In this document: positions 1 to 10,871 of the stretch, in pieces
Layout: every line of letters begins with the position of its first letter
Position numbering within the stretch: the first letter of the stretch is position 1
Origin: Emmonsiellopsis sp. PD_33
Taxonomy: Eukaryota; Ascomycota; Eurotiomycetes; Onygenales; Ajellomycetaceae
NCBI GenBank assembly: GCA_032988165.1
Contig: JANTQF010000084.1
Span: 58,735 to 122,734, forward strand
Direction of reading: 5' to 3'
Length of the DNA stretch: 64,000 bases
Translations under genes and position numbers: made by a program
Notes under the pieces: model-generated
Seen by the model: only the letters and a program-made list of their open reading frames with translations
Told to the model about the DNA's origin: nothing
Database searches by the model: none

Positions 1-767
1 CCGACGAAGCCGCCGAGATGTATTCTATTTCGCCAAGTCTCGCATGAAGCTGAATCAATGTGCATCAGAATAAACCACTCCCAAGAACCGTTCATATAGT
101 GAAAAGGGCTGTCTTACGTTCCACGCGTTTGGTGCTACAAGAAGCGCCTCTTCCAAACTAAATATGGCCTGCGAACTCATTCCTTGCGCTTGGTAGAGAT
201 CGGCAAGCTCACACCACGCTTCCGCGTCTGTCGGAAACGCATCGAGGAAATTTACCAAAGCGGATATAGCATCCGTTGGCCGCGACATTGACCGTAGAAG
301 TGCAATGCGTCGTTTCAAAATCGGCTGCAAGCTAGTATTAGTTCCACTGCGTTGCGGCCAACACTTTCGCCTATACGAACCACATTAACCGGGTTTTCCG
401 CCAGTACTTTATCATAGCCTGTCAGAATATGTTCGAGCGCAGCTCGATCCTGCGCGAGCGCCTCCTGATAGATGCCTCTGAGGCCCATAATCCGCTCGTT
501 TGCTGGGCCGAATCGTTTTGAGAGCCGTTCTAGACACTCGAGCGCGGACTTGTCATCCCCCGTCCTTAGACAGGCTAGAAGGAGCTGTTCGTAATTGGAC
601 CATAGTTCGGGTGTTTCTGGCGCAGCGAATATGGAAAAGGGGAATGACGGCTGTTGAGAAGGGTGGCTTTGGAGGAACGATTGTGCCTGCTGTGAGAGAC
701 GAAGCACGGCGCGTGGATCGGACGAGTTCAACGCCGGCTGCAAATCCAGCGGTAACGCTGAAGGCAT
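1..767 (-). CDS. EMC2: ER membrane protein complex subunit 2 (TPR protein), 3' end cut by window
   Basis: EMC2 (Oca3/TTC35) is the cytosolic TPR scaffold of the ER membrane complex, which inserts tail-anchored and multi-pass proteins into the ER. Exons read on the minus strand are 767-381, 324-118 and 49-1 (open at the window edge). Introns are 325-380 (donor GTTCGT) and 50-117 (donor GTAAGA), and all junctions keep frame. The start is the ATG at 765-767. Visible TPR helices include the FPTDAEAWCELADLYQAQG stretch and the APNAWN/LHARLGEIEY stretch across the second junction, both typical of the family. The C-terminal third lies outside the window. It is divergent from the AP-3 delta gene and shares a roughly 630 bp upstream region with it. 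Identity is from family memory; the TPR pattern and splice frames are seen directly. Confidence 0.87.
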
Positions 768-1398
768 TGTGTCTGAGAATACAGCATATCAGTTTATCCT
801 GCTTTCAACAGATCCAGTCCAGGCAGCGCGGCGCGCGGGCAGCTTTATAGGAAGGGCAATGGCCGGGCTGGGGAGACCTACAAGAGCAAGGTGTCCAGAA
901 GGATGGCTGAGGATGCGCAGACAATGGCTACTGGGGAGACTGGGGAATATTCCGCGGACAATGGAGGATGTGGACGTGGTGGTGTCGAGCAGGGAGCTTG
1001 GGGTGTGGGAGGAGGTGAGGTTGGCGCTTGCTGGAAGCATGTTAGCGTTGGAGCGAGTGACCTCACTGCGAACCTCAGGTGCTGCCCGCCAATATCACAC
1101 ACTCCCTCCCCCATCCCAGACAACAGCTTCAACCCCCGCAGACGCTGTCCGCAACTCGATTCTCCTCCGCTCAGGCGGTACTCCAGCAGCCCGGCAACCG
1201 TCCTAAATCCTCTCTGTCCCGTTTCTTGTTGGCTATGTTCGCCATTATGCGGGCGTGAGCCATGTCCTCCGCTCTTGGTGCCGACATCCCACCTGATACC
1301 TACAGCCGGTATTGGCGCTTCATGCGCAACACTCCAACTTTGGGATACATACCCTGAAGCGGTAGCTCGAAGTCTCTAGCTCAAAGTCTCCGTCCACC
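768..1398. promoter_or_regulatory. Shared divergent upstream region of EMC2 and AP-3 delta
   Basis: Non-coding 631 bp between two divergent start codons. Pyrimidine-rich stretches precede the AP-3 delta start. I see no RNA gene or further coding frame. Confidence 0.5.
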
Positions 1399-4300
1399 AT
1401 GTCTGATTTCCCCGCCGTCCCCTCCTCCGGAACCGCCGTTAGACTGACATTCCACTTATCGCCCTAGGTTCGAGAAATCGCTTTACGACCTCATCCGGGG
1501 TCTGCGGAACCACAAGGGAAATGAAGTCGAATACATACAGAACTCCATAAAGGAGTGTCGGACGGAGGTGAAGTCACAGGATATGGGTTCGTTTCTGACA
1601 CCTACCCATGCTCCTGGCGCGAGCTGTACCATTGACATTTACCAAAGATAAAAAGACAACCGCCCTCCTGAAGTTGATATACCTCGAAATGTTTGGATAT
1701 GATATGTCTTGGGCTGCCTTCCACGTTCTCGAGGTGATGTCTTCGGCAAAGTATCCCCAAAAACGGGTTGGCTATCTCGGAGCAGTGCAGAGCTTCCGTC
1801 CTGATACAGAAGTTCTCATGCTGGCCACCAATTTATTGAAGAAGGTATTTTTTGGCATAAGATATACATTCCCAACCTATACGAAAATATCTAACCACTT
1901 GTATTCCTAGGACTTGGTTTCCCCTATAATACCGACAATGTCGTTACCTCTCGTGACAATCCCGCACATAGTCACTCCTTCACTTGCCCTCTCGCTACTT
2001 ACAGATGTTCTCCCGCGCCTATCGCATTCTCACCCTGTAGTCCGCAAGAAAGCGGTAGTCAACCTTTATAGACTTTCCCTGGTATACCCCGAAGCTTTTC
2101 GGATTGCGTGGCCGAAGATCAAGGAGCGCTTGATGGATGACCAAGAAGACAGCAGTGTTACGGCTGCTGTTATCAATGTTGTCTGTGAATTGGGCTGGAG
2201 GAGGCCACAGGATTTCCTTCCGCTCGCTCCCCGATTATTTGAACTTTTAGTTGATGGCGGAAACAACTGGATGGCCATCAAAATTATTAAACTTGTAAGC
2301 TTTTTATTTCCAATTCGCCAAATGTGGGATTATAACTAAAGTACCTAGTTCGCAACCTTGACGCCCCTCGAACCGAGATTGGTTCGAAAGCTCCTTCGAC
2401 CCTTGACGAATATTATCCAAACAACAACTGCGATGTCCTTGCTCTACGAGTGTATAAATGGAGTAATCCAAGGGGGCATTCTTGACGGCGCGGAAGGCAT
2501 ACGGGAAGGCGAAGAAATCGCCAATCTCTGTGTGGAAAAGCTCCGAGGAATGATTGTCATGGAAGGGGACCCCAACTGTAAGAGGTTCCGCTAGAGTAAG
2601 ACAAAGCTCGATTCTGACGTGGTGTAGTGAAATACGTTGCACTCCTTGCCTTCAACCGAATCGTCACATCACACCCAGCACTAGTCGCCATGCAACAAGA
2701 CGTCATTATGGACTGCTTGGATGATAACGATATATCTATTCGCTTGCAGGCGCTTGAGCTTGTATCTGGAATGGTGACCAGTGATTCCTTGCGCCCCGTC
2801 GTTAACCGGTTAATCACTCAACTGCAAACTTCACCGATAATATCAGACGATGTTCAGGCCAATTCTTCCATGCCTGTCGAGTTGACCCCTTCTGCTGATA
2901 TCGATGGAGATGACCCTGAGGAACGCCTAGAGCCAATGAGCAAGAAAGCTGATAGCGTTCTTGCCCTCCCTAATCACTATCGCACCGAAGTACTGCATCG
3001 GATCTTGGATATTTGTTCACGAGATACATATTCAGCGATTTTGGACTTCGAGTGGTATGTCGAGGTTCTGGTGCAATTAGTTCGTCTTGTTCCGCCAGCG
3101 AGTTCGTTTGGGGCTCATGATTCAATACCTCAAAAGGGGAATGTCGCCACTCGAATCGGACATGAACTTCGTAATGTCGCAGTCCGAGTGAGGAGCGTAC
3201 GGCCCGAAGCCACCCAGGCTGCTGAGTCGCTGATATTGATCGATAATCGGGCGACTCTATTCCCTGCCGCCAGCGCTGCTGGCACCGATATCCTTGAGCC
3301 GGTTGCTTGGATAGTGGGAGAATATGCGGAGTATTTAAATGTCCCCGATCGTACATTAACCTCCTTAACTCACCCTACGAATCTATCCCTCTCTGCGACG
3401 GTTTTATCATCATATCTTCAAGCCATCCCGAAACTTTTTGTTTCCCTAACATCGAAATTCTACGACTGGGATTATTCACGGCAAAGCGAAGTCTCACTTC
3501 TTTTGGCGCGGATAATCGATTTCCTCGATAAACTAGCATCGCATCCCGATTTAGACGTTCAGGAACGAGCCATTGAATTTTTGGAGCTTCTCCGTCTCAC
3601 CGCGGAGAGCGTCTCGTCACAGGATCCAGCCAGTACTGATACCCCACTTCTCCTCTCGACCGCTATTCCCAGCCTATTTACAGGCCTCGATCTTAATCCC
3701 GTCGCAGTGGGTGCACAGAGGAAGGTACCACTCCCAGAGAATCTTGATCTAGACAAACCCCTCAACGACCAACTTGCATTTATCCTTAAAGACTCGGAAA
3801 CTGGCTGGCTTGATGTGTCCGGCCAAGACGAATTCCAACGTTTTTATTATATTCCTGATCCCGTCAGCAACGGTAGGCAAATCAACAAAGAGCTTGCTAT
3901 GCCGAACGCCATACAGCCGATGTCCTACCAAAACATGGCGGATGATTTAGCCGAGAGCACGGAAATGAAAGCCAGGAGGCGGCAAGAGCGCAAGGAGCGT
4001 AATAAAGACGACCCATTCTACATAGGTAATGATGATGGCTCGTCTGGAACGTCAACCCCATTCCACCAAGTCCTCCGAAATGCCAATGGAGACGAACTAG
4101 ACATAGATTCGATTCCTATCATCGACCTCGCCATCGAAGGCAGCAAACAGATGCGATTTGGCACGCCAGAAGGCGAACGAAGAAAAAAGCCACGGTCAAA
4201 ACCAAAGAGAGTGGAAATCCTTGGAGACGAGACGCTCGATATAGAAGAACCTGCACCCCGCGATTCCACCCCGGTGACCGTGGAGAAGCCCAAAATAAAA

Positions 4301-4702
4301 CGATCCCTTCTAGAAGTTGATTCGAGTGGCCTAATGCACCTTTCGCTAGAGGAGGGAAGTGGACCAGCCCTTAGCATTGAGGACCTTGCTAGGAAGGAAG
4401 CCGAAGAAGCTGAAATGGCTAAAGCCATGGAGGAAATCGAAAGACTCCGGTTGGAGATGCAACGGGCGTCTGAACGAGTCCAGGCACACGGTGTGCCACC
4501 AGAAGGCACGCTTGTCAAGCGGAAGAAGAAGAAAAAGGCCTCAGTTAAGCCTAAGCGAAAGGAAGGGGAGGACGAAAACACGTCGCCTACCAATCCTCCT
4601 GATGCGGCGGAATCGGCACCCGGAAAAGCGGGAGAAGTGGAGGCAAAGCGGAAGAAAAAGAAGAAAACTTCTAAGAAAAAGCCAGCTACGGAAGAAGCTT
4701 GA
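1399..4702 (+). CDS. APL5: AP-3 adaptor complex subunit delta
   Basis: Large subunit of the AP-3 clathrin-adaptor-like complex, which sorts cargo from Golgi/endosomes directly to the vacuole. Exons: 1399-1400 (only 'AT'), 1468-1586, 1648-1844, 1911-2294, 2349-2577, 2628-4702. The sum is 3006 nt, giving 1001 aa. The N-terminus MFEKSLYDLIRGLRNHKG is the usual AP-3 delta start, but its ATG exists only after removal of intron 1401-1467. That intron has donor GTCTGA, a CTGAC branch site at about 1443 and a TAG acceptor. No other donor near 1399 keeps frame with a plausible intron length. Residues about 1-600 are the adaptin HEAT-like solenoid (for example VVCELGWRRPQDFLPLAPR). The C-terminal part is charged, with a coiled coil and Lys-rich tracts ending in KKKKKTSKKKP. 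Family identity is very secure; the split start codon is inferred from frame. Confidence 0.93.
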
Positions 4703-5308
4703 ACCGAATAAATGATTCTTATCTTCCTTGCTAAATCTACCTTCTAACTCCTTTTTTAGCATATATAATTTTGAAAGTAGCATCAGATATGAAATGAGAT
4801 AATATATACTGCACATTCCCACGCTCATACATACATAGATACACAGATAGATAAAATAGCGAAAACAGAACGCGCGTAGTGTTTATTTTTTGAACAAATA
4901 CAAAGCAGAAACCAAAATAAAAAGAAGATAGATGGGTGAATCAGGAGGCCGCAAATGAAGCCCATTCTCCCGAACGGGGGCGGTAGAAGAATACCTCCGA
5001 CTACCATCACGAAAGGGTATTTATAATATCAACATAGTACAAGAAAAGATCACCATACTCCACAGCAGTTAGGAAAGAGACGAAGGGCTTCTTCTTTCAG
5101 ACAAGGCGGCGAAGGTAGCAAAGCGACCATGGCCGGTCGAGAGGAGACGAGGAGACGAGACGGGTCTGGCGGGATGGGATGGGATGAGGAAAATGCCCCA
5201 TTTTGTTTTCTGAAGGGGCTGTCCCAGACTGAACAAACCGAAGTTGATCCCAAGACGAAATGGTTTTTTTTAAAGAGGCAGGACGAGGACGAGGACAAGG
5301 AACAATAT
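4703..5308. other. Convergent 3' intergenic region
   Basis: AT-rich 3' flank between the AP-3 delta stop and the Ysy6-like stop on the other strand. It should hold the 3' UTRs of both genes. No coding frame or RNA gene seen. Confidence 0.45.
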
Positions 5309-5748
5309 CTAACTGGTCCACCTCGTAATAAACGCCGCAACGCCCGCCCACAGCTCCGGCACGACTCTAAGGAGCTCGAAGATCATACCACCGCAGACGA
5401 CGAACGCAAGCACGACTGTTCAATTAAAAGAGATATATTAGCATGCCTAATGCAACACCAATCGACTCTTATTCTAGCCGGCTATTTCTAGCTAGAAGCC
5501 AAAAAAAAACGGCAATAGGGGTGGGAACGTACCAACCCAGCCGACAGAGAGAGGCGACTTGAACTTCTGCTTCTGCTTGACGACGGTCTCAGGCTTGCCG
5601 CGCTTTGAGGCTTCGTGCTTGGCATACCGCTCGTTTGCTCTGCGTTGTTGGGGAGTTTGCGCCTGTAGAGAGGGAGGGAGGGAGGAGGGTTAGTTTATGT
5701 TTATATCTCGGTTTAAGAAAGAAAGGAGATATCGGCCGGTCATACCAT
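5309..5748 (-). CDS. YSY6: Stress-associated ER protein, Ysy6/SERP1/RAMP4 family
   Basis: Small tail-anchored ER protein of the RAMP4/SERP1 family, associated with the Sec61 translocon and with stabilising nascent membrane proteins under stress. Three coding exons on the minus strand: 5748-5746 (exactly ATG), 5662-5533 and 5415-5309, giving 79 aa. Introns are 5663-5745 (GTATGA...CAG) and 5416-5532 (GTACGT...CAG). The protein opens AQTPQQRRANERYAKHEASK, continues as a basic KQKQKFKSP stretch and ends with one hydrophobic helix (VVVLAFVVCGGMIFELL) and a short luminal tail, which is the family architecture. Length fits the family (65-80 aa). The first exon containing only the initiator codon is unusual. 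It converges with AP-3 delta. Confidence 0.85.
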
Positions 5749-6327
5749 TGTGGTTGATTGTACGGGTGGGTGGTAGCTATCCTTCTTGCCGCTGAATTAT
5801 ATATCCTATTATCTTAGGCGATAGTCAAACGACAGGCCCAGCAGCGTTTAAATAGACAATTGCAGGCTGGAGGGGGGAAGCGGAGGGTCGGCAGTCGAAA
5901 TACCACGTTGCGACTATCGGGGAACGGCCAGCTGTCCTTCTGCGGGAGTATGGGGTTGGGAACTGCGCGGAGAGGGCGGGATGGCAATTGGGAGAACCGC
6001 GGATTTTCGACGAGTGCAGGCAAAGACTCTGAGCCGTGCGAGAGGCACAAGGGAGACCGGGCGGGCGTGGGCAGAGTTGCTGGCGGCGGCTTGGTGATTG
6101 TTGACGGAATGGGCGAGGGTGAAGCTGTTCGGCTGGTGATGTAATGCGCTGTTTGCTTACCGTATGCCGCCGTACGGGGATGTATCGTGTAAATTACCAG
6201 TCATGTGATGTGGGGATATCTCAACCTCGGAGTTGTCTGTTTGGAGCATCTGTCTTCCTTTGCCTATTCTCCAACTGTTCGAATCAACGAGAGCCGGCCC
6301 TCACGAACTCTGATCAATCTCCCCGTC
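5749..6327. promoter_or_regulatory. Divergent upstream region of the Ysy6-like and coiled-coil genes
   Basis: 579 bp between two divergent starts. No coding frame or RNA gene that I can support. Confidence 0.45.
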
Positions 6328-6748
6328 ATGTCGCCAGCAAACGGAACCGGTCAATCGGACAAACCAGACACTCCCGAGTCCCATCTTGCCCAGGTATGCA
6401 TGTCTCCGCTTGCTCCCCGCTCCCCGCTCACTTGCTAATCGTCAACAGGCTTTCAAAGATATCGCCAGGTTCGTTTCTCTATCTCATTATTTATATCCTA
6501 CTCAGAAGCGCCCCGAAAACCATTGGAACATGTCTAAACTAATAAACTTTTATGGGTATAACAGTGGTGAAAGAACAGCCTCAGCCCTTGAAAACCATCT
6601 CACCAGCCTCGAGGAAAAGATCGAGGCCCTGCTCGCCGCGGTCGAAAACCCCAAACCCTCCAATGGCGCAAATGCCGAACCCGATGCGCAGAATGCTGAA
6701 ACCCTTAACGTGAACAAGGGAGATCACTCAAACACCCGCTCCAAATGA
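6328..6748 (+). CDS. Small conserved-looking coiled-coil protein, function unknown
   Basis: Three exons, 6328-6393, 6449-6468 (20 nt) and 6565-6748, give 89 aa. Introns are 6394-6448 (GTATGC...CAG) and 6469-6564 (GTTCGT...CAG). The joined protein reads SHLAQ/AFKDIA/SGERTASALENHL, then a heptad-like helix LTSLEEKIEALLAAV and a polar tail. It has no membrane segment or signal peptide. The uninterrupted helical register across both splice sites is the main support for the model. I do not recognise a named family; small fungal proteins of this LAQAF-DIA-GE type are, in my memory, uncharacterised. The stop codon lies inside the 3' end of MRI1 on the opposite strand (25 bp CDS overlap). Confidence 0.68.
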
Positions 6749-7948
6749 AACTCGCCCTGCTCGTCCTTCTCGACGACACCAACCTCCGTGATAATCCCGT
6801 CAATCAGCGATGCGGGCGTCACATCAAAGGCCGGATTCCAAACATCAATCCCATTTGCCGCAATTGTTATGGTCTCCATCGAGCTGCTGCCTGTGGTCTC
6901 CTCGCCCGCCCGCGGTCCCCTGATCCTCGTGACCTCCGACTTGGGCCGTTCCTCGATGATGATATTCTCGCCGGACTTGGTTGCGAGGTCAATGGTTGTC
7001 CTAGGTGCAGCGACGAGGAATTTGACACCGTGGTATTTCGCAAGCACGGCTAGTCCGTACGTTCCGATCTTGTTTGCCGTGTCGCCGTTTGCGGCGACGC
7101 GGTCCGCGCCCACGACTATCGCGACTACTCCAGCGCTCTTCTTAGCTAGGAGTGCCGCGGCCATGTTATCTGTGATAAGGGTAGCGGGGATGTTGTCGTG
7201 GACGAGCTCGAAAGCAGTCAGACGGGCTCCCTGGTTGTATGGCCGTGTTTCTGTGCAGTAGGCATGCTCGAGCGAGTTTCTGGAGTGCAGAGAACGGATG
7301 ACACCGAGCGCAGTACCGTATCCTGCCGTGGCAAGGGACCTGTATAGATAGGAGTTTGAACAGTTAGAAAAAATGGAAATATTCCTTTACCGCACCCCTG
7401 AGATTCCCAGAAACATACCCAGTATTACAATGCGTCAACACCCCAACCTTCCCTCCACTCTTCCCAACTGTAGTATTCTCCATAATCCACTTCGCCCCAT
7501 AACTGCCAATATTCTGATTATCCTCCACATCATCCAACAGCATCTTCTCCGCGAGCGCAATATACGCCCCCGCAACCTCCTGCCCCGTCGTCCCCTCCAG
7601 CTTCGCCTTGGCAGAAACAACAAGCGCCAACTTATTCGCGGCGTCGCTCAGATTCACCGCCGTCGGCCGGCTGCTGACCAGATAGTCCAGCTTCTCAAGA
7701 ATAAACAGCTCCACCTCCGGCGCCAGGGCGGAGAGCTTATCGGTCCGGATGAGCGTTTGCAATTCTACGGCGAGCGAGAGGGCGGCGACGATGGCGATGG
7801 CGGGGGCGCCGCGGACGCGCATTTCCTTGATGGCGTGCCAGCCATCTTTGGCGGAGTGGACGGCGTCGTATTTTTCGACGTGGGGCAGTTGGAGTTGGTC
7901 CAGCACCTCGAGGCCGTCGCGGTGGTATTTTATTGCCTGGAGAGACAT
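6724..7948 (-). CDS. MRI1: Methylthioribose-1-phosphate isomerase
   Basis: Catalyses 5-methylthioribose-1-phosphate to 5-methylthioribulose-1-phosphate in the methionine salvage pathway (cytosolic, eIF2B-alpha-like fold). Exons 7948-7419 and 7339-6724, with intron 7340-7418 (GTATGT...CAG), give 381 aa, the usual family length. Start MSLQAIKYHRDGLEVLDQLQ and the MRVRGAPAIAIVAALSLAVE motif are characteristic. The catalytic Cys lies in THCNTG, which spans the splice junction with GSLATAGYGTALG, and the conserved Asp is in VGADRVAANGDTANKIGT. The protein ends GEFHLERVFE. The last 25 bp of the CDS overlap the end of the coiled-coil gene on the plus strand. Very secure family call. Confidence 0.95.
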
Positions 7949-8637
7949 TGTGTGCTGGGTTGTGTGTGTCTGGATTGGTCTGGAGAAGTGGTGAGTGGTG
8001 GTGGTGGTAGGGCTGAGAGTTGCGATGTCACGATATGATGATGGCTGGTGGGGAGTGGTTGAGATTTGACTTTGGGATTGGAATTGCCAACACTCAGCGC
8101 TTTGGACAGGTAAGGGCCGGATACAGGTGCTATGCTGCCCAATGACTGGATTCCAGCATCAGTGTCTACTCATGGGCTTTCAGAGCTGCTACAATGCCCA
8201 AATACCCCCGCTATTCAGTACCCCGCATTGCGCGCATCCTCAACCAGCATTGAACAGAGCAGAATAGGGGAATGTCCATGTTGTCTGGGGACAGATTGCC
8301 TCCAGCCTCCAGTTATGTCTCTAATAATGTATAGAGGCCGGCCTGCTGAATGATGAAAGAAGCAACCAGCTGGCGAAACAAGCAATAGGGGGCTGCATTG
8401 GCGTATCTACACGGCCTATATCGGCCCATCTGTCTATCCAAATTGCCTAAACTCCACACGGCTAACGCAATGGCTTGATATCGACCGCTGATGTCGTGAT
8501 CGAGCTCTCTTCGCCGAAAGCCCGAACCCGTTACTCCCGTCTATTGGTTGCGGATGTATACATACTGAACATTCCCTGAACCACGAAACTGCATCACGAA
8601 ACTACCCTCCCTACACCCCTAATTCCTAACATCTAAA
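7949..8637. promoter_or_regulatory. Divergent upstream region of MRI1 and the methyltransferase
   Basis: 689 bp between two divergent start codons. No coding frame or RNA gene seen. Confidence 0.45.
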
Positions 8638-9816
8638 ATGCCAACCACCCTCGCAGCCGTCGCCCAATCCGGCTTCTCCAACGCCTCATCATACGACCAG
8701 CACCGCCCCTCCTACCCGCCCCAAGCCGTCTCCCAGCTCCTCTCGCACTTAAAAGTCGCCGGCAAGCAGGGCGCCAAGGTCATAGATCTCGCCGCCGGCA
8801 CGGGGAAGTTTACGGAATCCCTCGCGCGGAGGGAGGAAGGGTATGAGATCTTCGCCGTTGAGCCGCACGATGATATGCGCGGGGAGCTGGAGCGGAAGAA
8901 GCTGGCCAATGTGGTTACGATGAAGGGGCATGCTGATGATATTCCTGTGGAGGCGGGGAGTGTTGATGCGGTGGTTGTGGCTCAGGTGAGTGTTTAAAAA
9001 AAAAAAAAAAAAGGGGGGGGGGGGTTGGGGTTGGGGTTGGAGAAGGAAGGGGGCATGATGTGTTTAAGTTGTATTCTGATGATTTGGATAGGCTTTTCAT
9101 TGGTATATATTATAATAATTCCCATGCCCGAATCAATCCTCCGCCTCAGTTTTGCGGGGTTTTCATGTGGTTATCTATATAGGTTTGCGAACGAGGATTC
9201 TCTCCGTGAAATCCACCGTGTCCTCCGTCCAGGCGGGGTTCTCGGGATGATCTGGAACGTCGACGACTGTGCGTCTATCCATCTTTTATAATAGGGCATG
9301 AAATTCTGCAGAGAACTGAATGCAGATTTAACAGACAACGCACCGCGCAGCTGGACGGTGACGACCGAGTGGGAAACCAAGGTAAAAGCCATAACACTCT
9401 CGTTTGACGATAACCAGCCCCGATTCCGGCACGATAAGTGGAAGGCCGTGCTTGACAATGATCTCAAACTGTTCGCTTGGCCGATAGGAGAGGGGCGGGT
9501 GCCTTTCAAAAGGGAGTTGACTAAACAGGCCGTCTGGGATCGGTATTATACTCTCAGCCATATTGCGAACTTGCAAGGGGAGGAATTAAAGGTAAAAAAA
9601 GGATGCATGACAGTCCAATGAAGCGGGATGATTTTTTTTTTAGCATTCATCTCAGCTCAGTCGGGTAGCATGACCAAGATCAGCTAACGACCGAACAAAT
9701 AGAGTATAAAGCAGCAAGTATTCGACGCGCTGGAAAACGACAAAGAGGCCACAAACAGCACCGGGGAGCTGGCGTTGAACGGCGTGACGTATTTCGCCTG
9801 GATGGAAGCTATATAA
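8638..9816 (+). CDS. Class I SAM-dependent methyltransferase (Methyltransf_11 type)
   Basis: Five exons, 8638-8985, 9092-9102 (11 nt), 9183-9268, 9335-9591 and 9703-9816, give 271 aa. The N-terminal SYDQHRPSYPPQAV is the usual start of the Tmt1/Crg1-like group (trans-aconitate or small-molecule methyltransferases). The SAM-binding motif I is VIDLAAGTGKFTESL, motif II carries the acidic VEPHDDM, and AHWF-type motif AFHW-FANEDSLREIHRVLRPGG is assembled over the 11 nt exon. The C-terminal half (RSWTVTTEWETKV, then ELALNGVTYFAWMEAI) matches group architecture. Substrate is unknown. The first intron carries a poly-A/poly-G tract. It converges with LSM6, about 420 bp apart. Family secure; the microexon is inferred from frame and motif. 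Confidence 0.87.
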
Positions 9817-10239
9817 AAGGTTTCCCCATAGAGGAGGGCGGGGCGGATGGGTAGGCAGATAAATACGGAGGACTTAGCGCAAAGACATAGATTATTGTTT
9901 ATCCTCAAGTAAATATAATCTGTTTCAACCCCCCCCGTTCGCCAACTCCATATGCCTGTCGTCCAGGAAGACAAACGAAACTAGTATAACCCCCGTCGCA
10001 AACGAGCAGCGTGTCCAAAATCCCGGGGGCGAGAAATATGGCTTCCATTATAGCTATTCCCATCCATGACTGTCGGTAACCTCCTCCAGGTTCAAAATAT
10101 CAAGATTAGGTCCGTGAGAGCCGAGGGCTCATGTAGCATCCGGGGAAATCTATGCGAAGCGTGAAGCAGAATCTGAAGCTCATCGGCGCATATCGTGCGT
10201 AATTATTTCGTAAAATGGTTTCTTAAAGCAGACAGCAAA
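9817..10239. other. Convergent 3' intergenic region
   Basis: Between the methyltransferase and LSM6 stops. Nothing beyond probable 3' UTRs seen. Confidence 0.4.
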
Positions 10240-10628
10240 CTAATCGGCGGAGATATAAAGAACTGCCAAAACCACAAGCAGTCAGCAAAAAGAAAGAATC
10301 CCAGCACAGATACCAGCCAACAGCATCGCAAAAATACATACCATTATTCCCCCGCACAAACGCATCTCCGTAGCTCCGCCTGAGCTTTCCATCGACGTAT
10401 TCCTCCGTCTTCTCTAGGGCAATGTTCATATAGCCATCGACGGATTGCAGCTCGCCTAGAACGGACAGTCAGACAGGTTTTCCTTGGCCTAGGTAGAGAA
10501 TATGCAGATGGAGTATGCGCACCTTTGTAGACGACGCCGGAGTTCAGTTTGACGGTTACCGGAGCACCGGTGATTTCGCCCAGGAAGGCGGAGGGGTCTT
10601 TGCCCTCTGAGGCGGCTCCGTTTTCCAT
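10240..10628 (-). CDS. LSM6: U6 snRNA-associated Sm-like protein LSm6
   Basis: Subunit of the Lsm1-7 (cytoplasmic mRNA decay) and Lsm2-8 (nuclear U6 snRNP) rings. Exons on the minus strand are 10628-10523, 10455-10342 and 10262-10240, giving 80 aa; introns are 10456-10522 and 10263-10341. Sm motif 1 is visible in VTVKLNSGVVYKG/ELQSVDGYMN, and Sm motif 2 in FVRGNN/VLYISAD, which ends the protein as in other LSm6 orthologs. The last coding exon is only 23 nt. The upstream side (about 240 bp) abuts the left end of the MULE remnant, so its promoter space is short or shared with transposon sequence. Confidence 0.93.
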
Positions 10629-10860
10629 GGCGGTGCGGTGGGGGTTGAAGGTAACAGATGGGATGGAGCAGCGGATAGCGAAGTGGTGTGTATGTGTATG
10701 CGCAACAGGCTCGACTAAGTGTAATTGAGCTGGTTGGTTGGCGTGTTGGCGGAGACGAGACGGCGTGCTTGTCCAATGTTCTGGTGAAGGTCAGCTGGTT
10801 GAAGCTGGAACAAAAGCTGATAGTGATTCTTGGCGTGAACTAAATATGCTATTTACTCGC

Positions 10861-10871
10861 CAACATCCCCA
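10861..10871 (+). repeat. Left copy of 11 bp putative target-site duplication
   Basis: CAACATCCCCA directly precedes the left terminal inverted repeat, and the same 11 bases follow the right one (14398-14408). MULE transposons typically make 9-11 bp duplications. Caution: the right flank carries a tandem CAACATCCCCAGGCT repeat, so the match could pre-date insertion. Confidence 0.55.

Noticed and set aside
9025..9040. TTGGGG repeats as an interstitial telomere
   Set aside because: Fungal telomeres are normally TTAGGG. This is a short G-rich intron tract next to a homopolymer.
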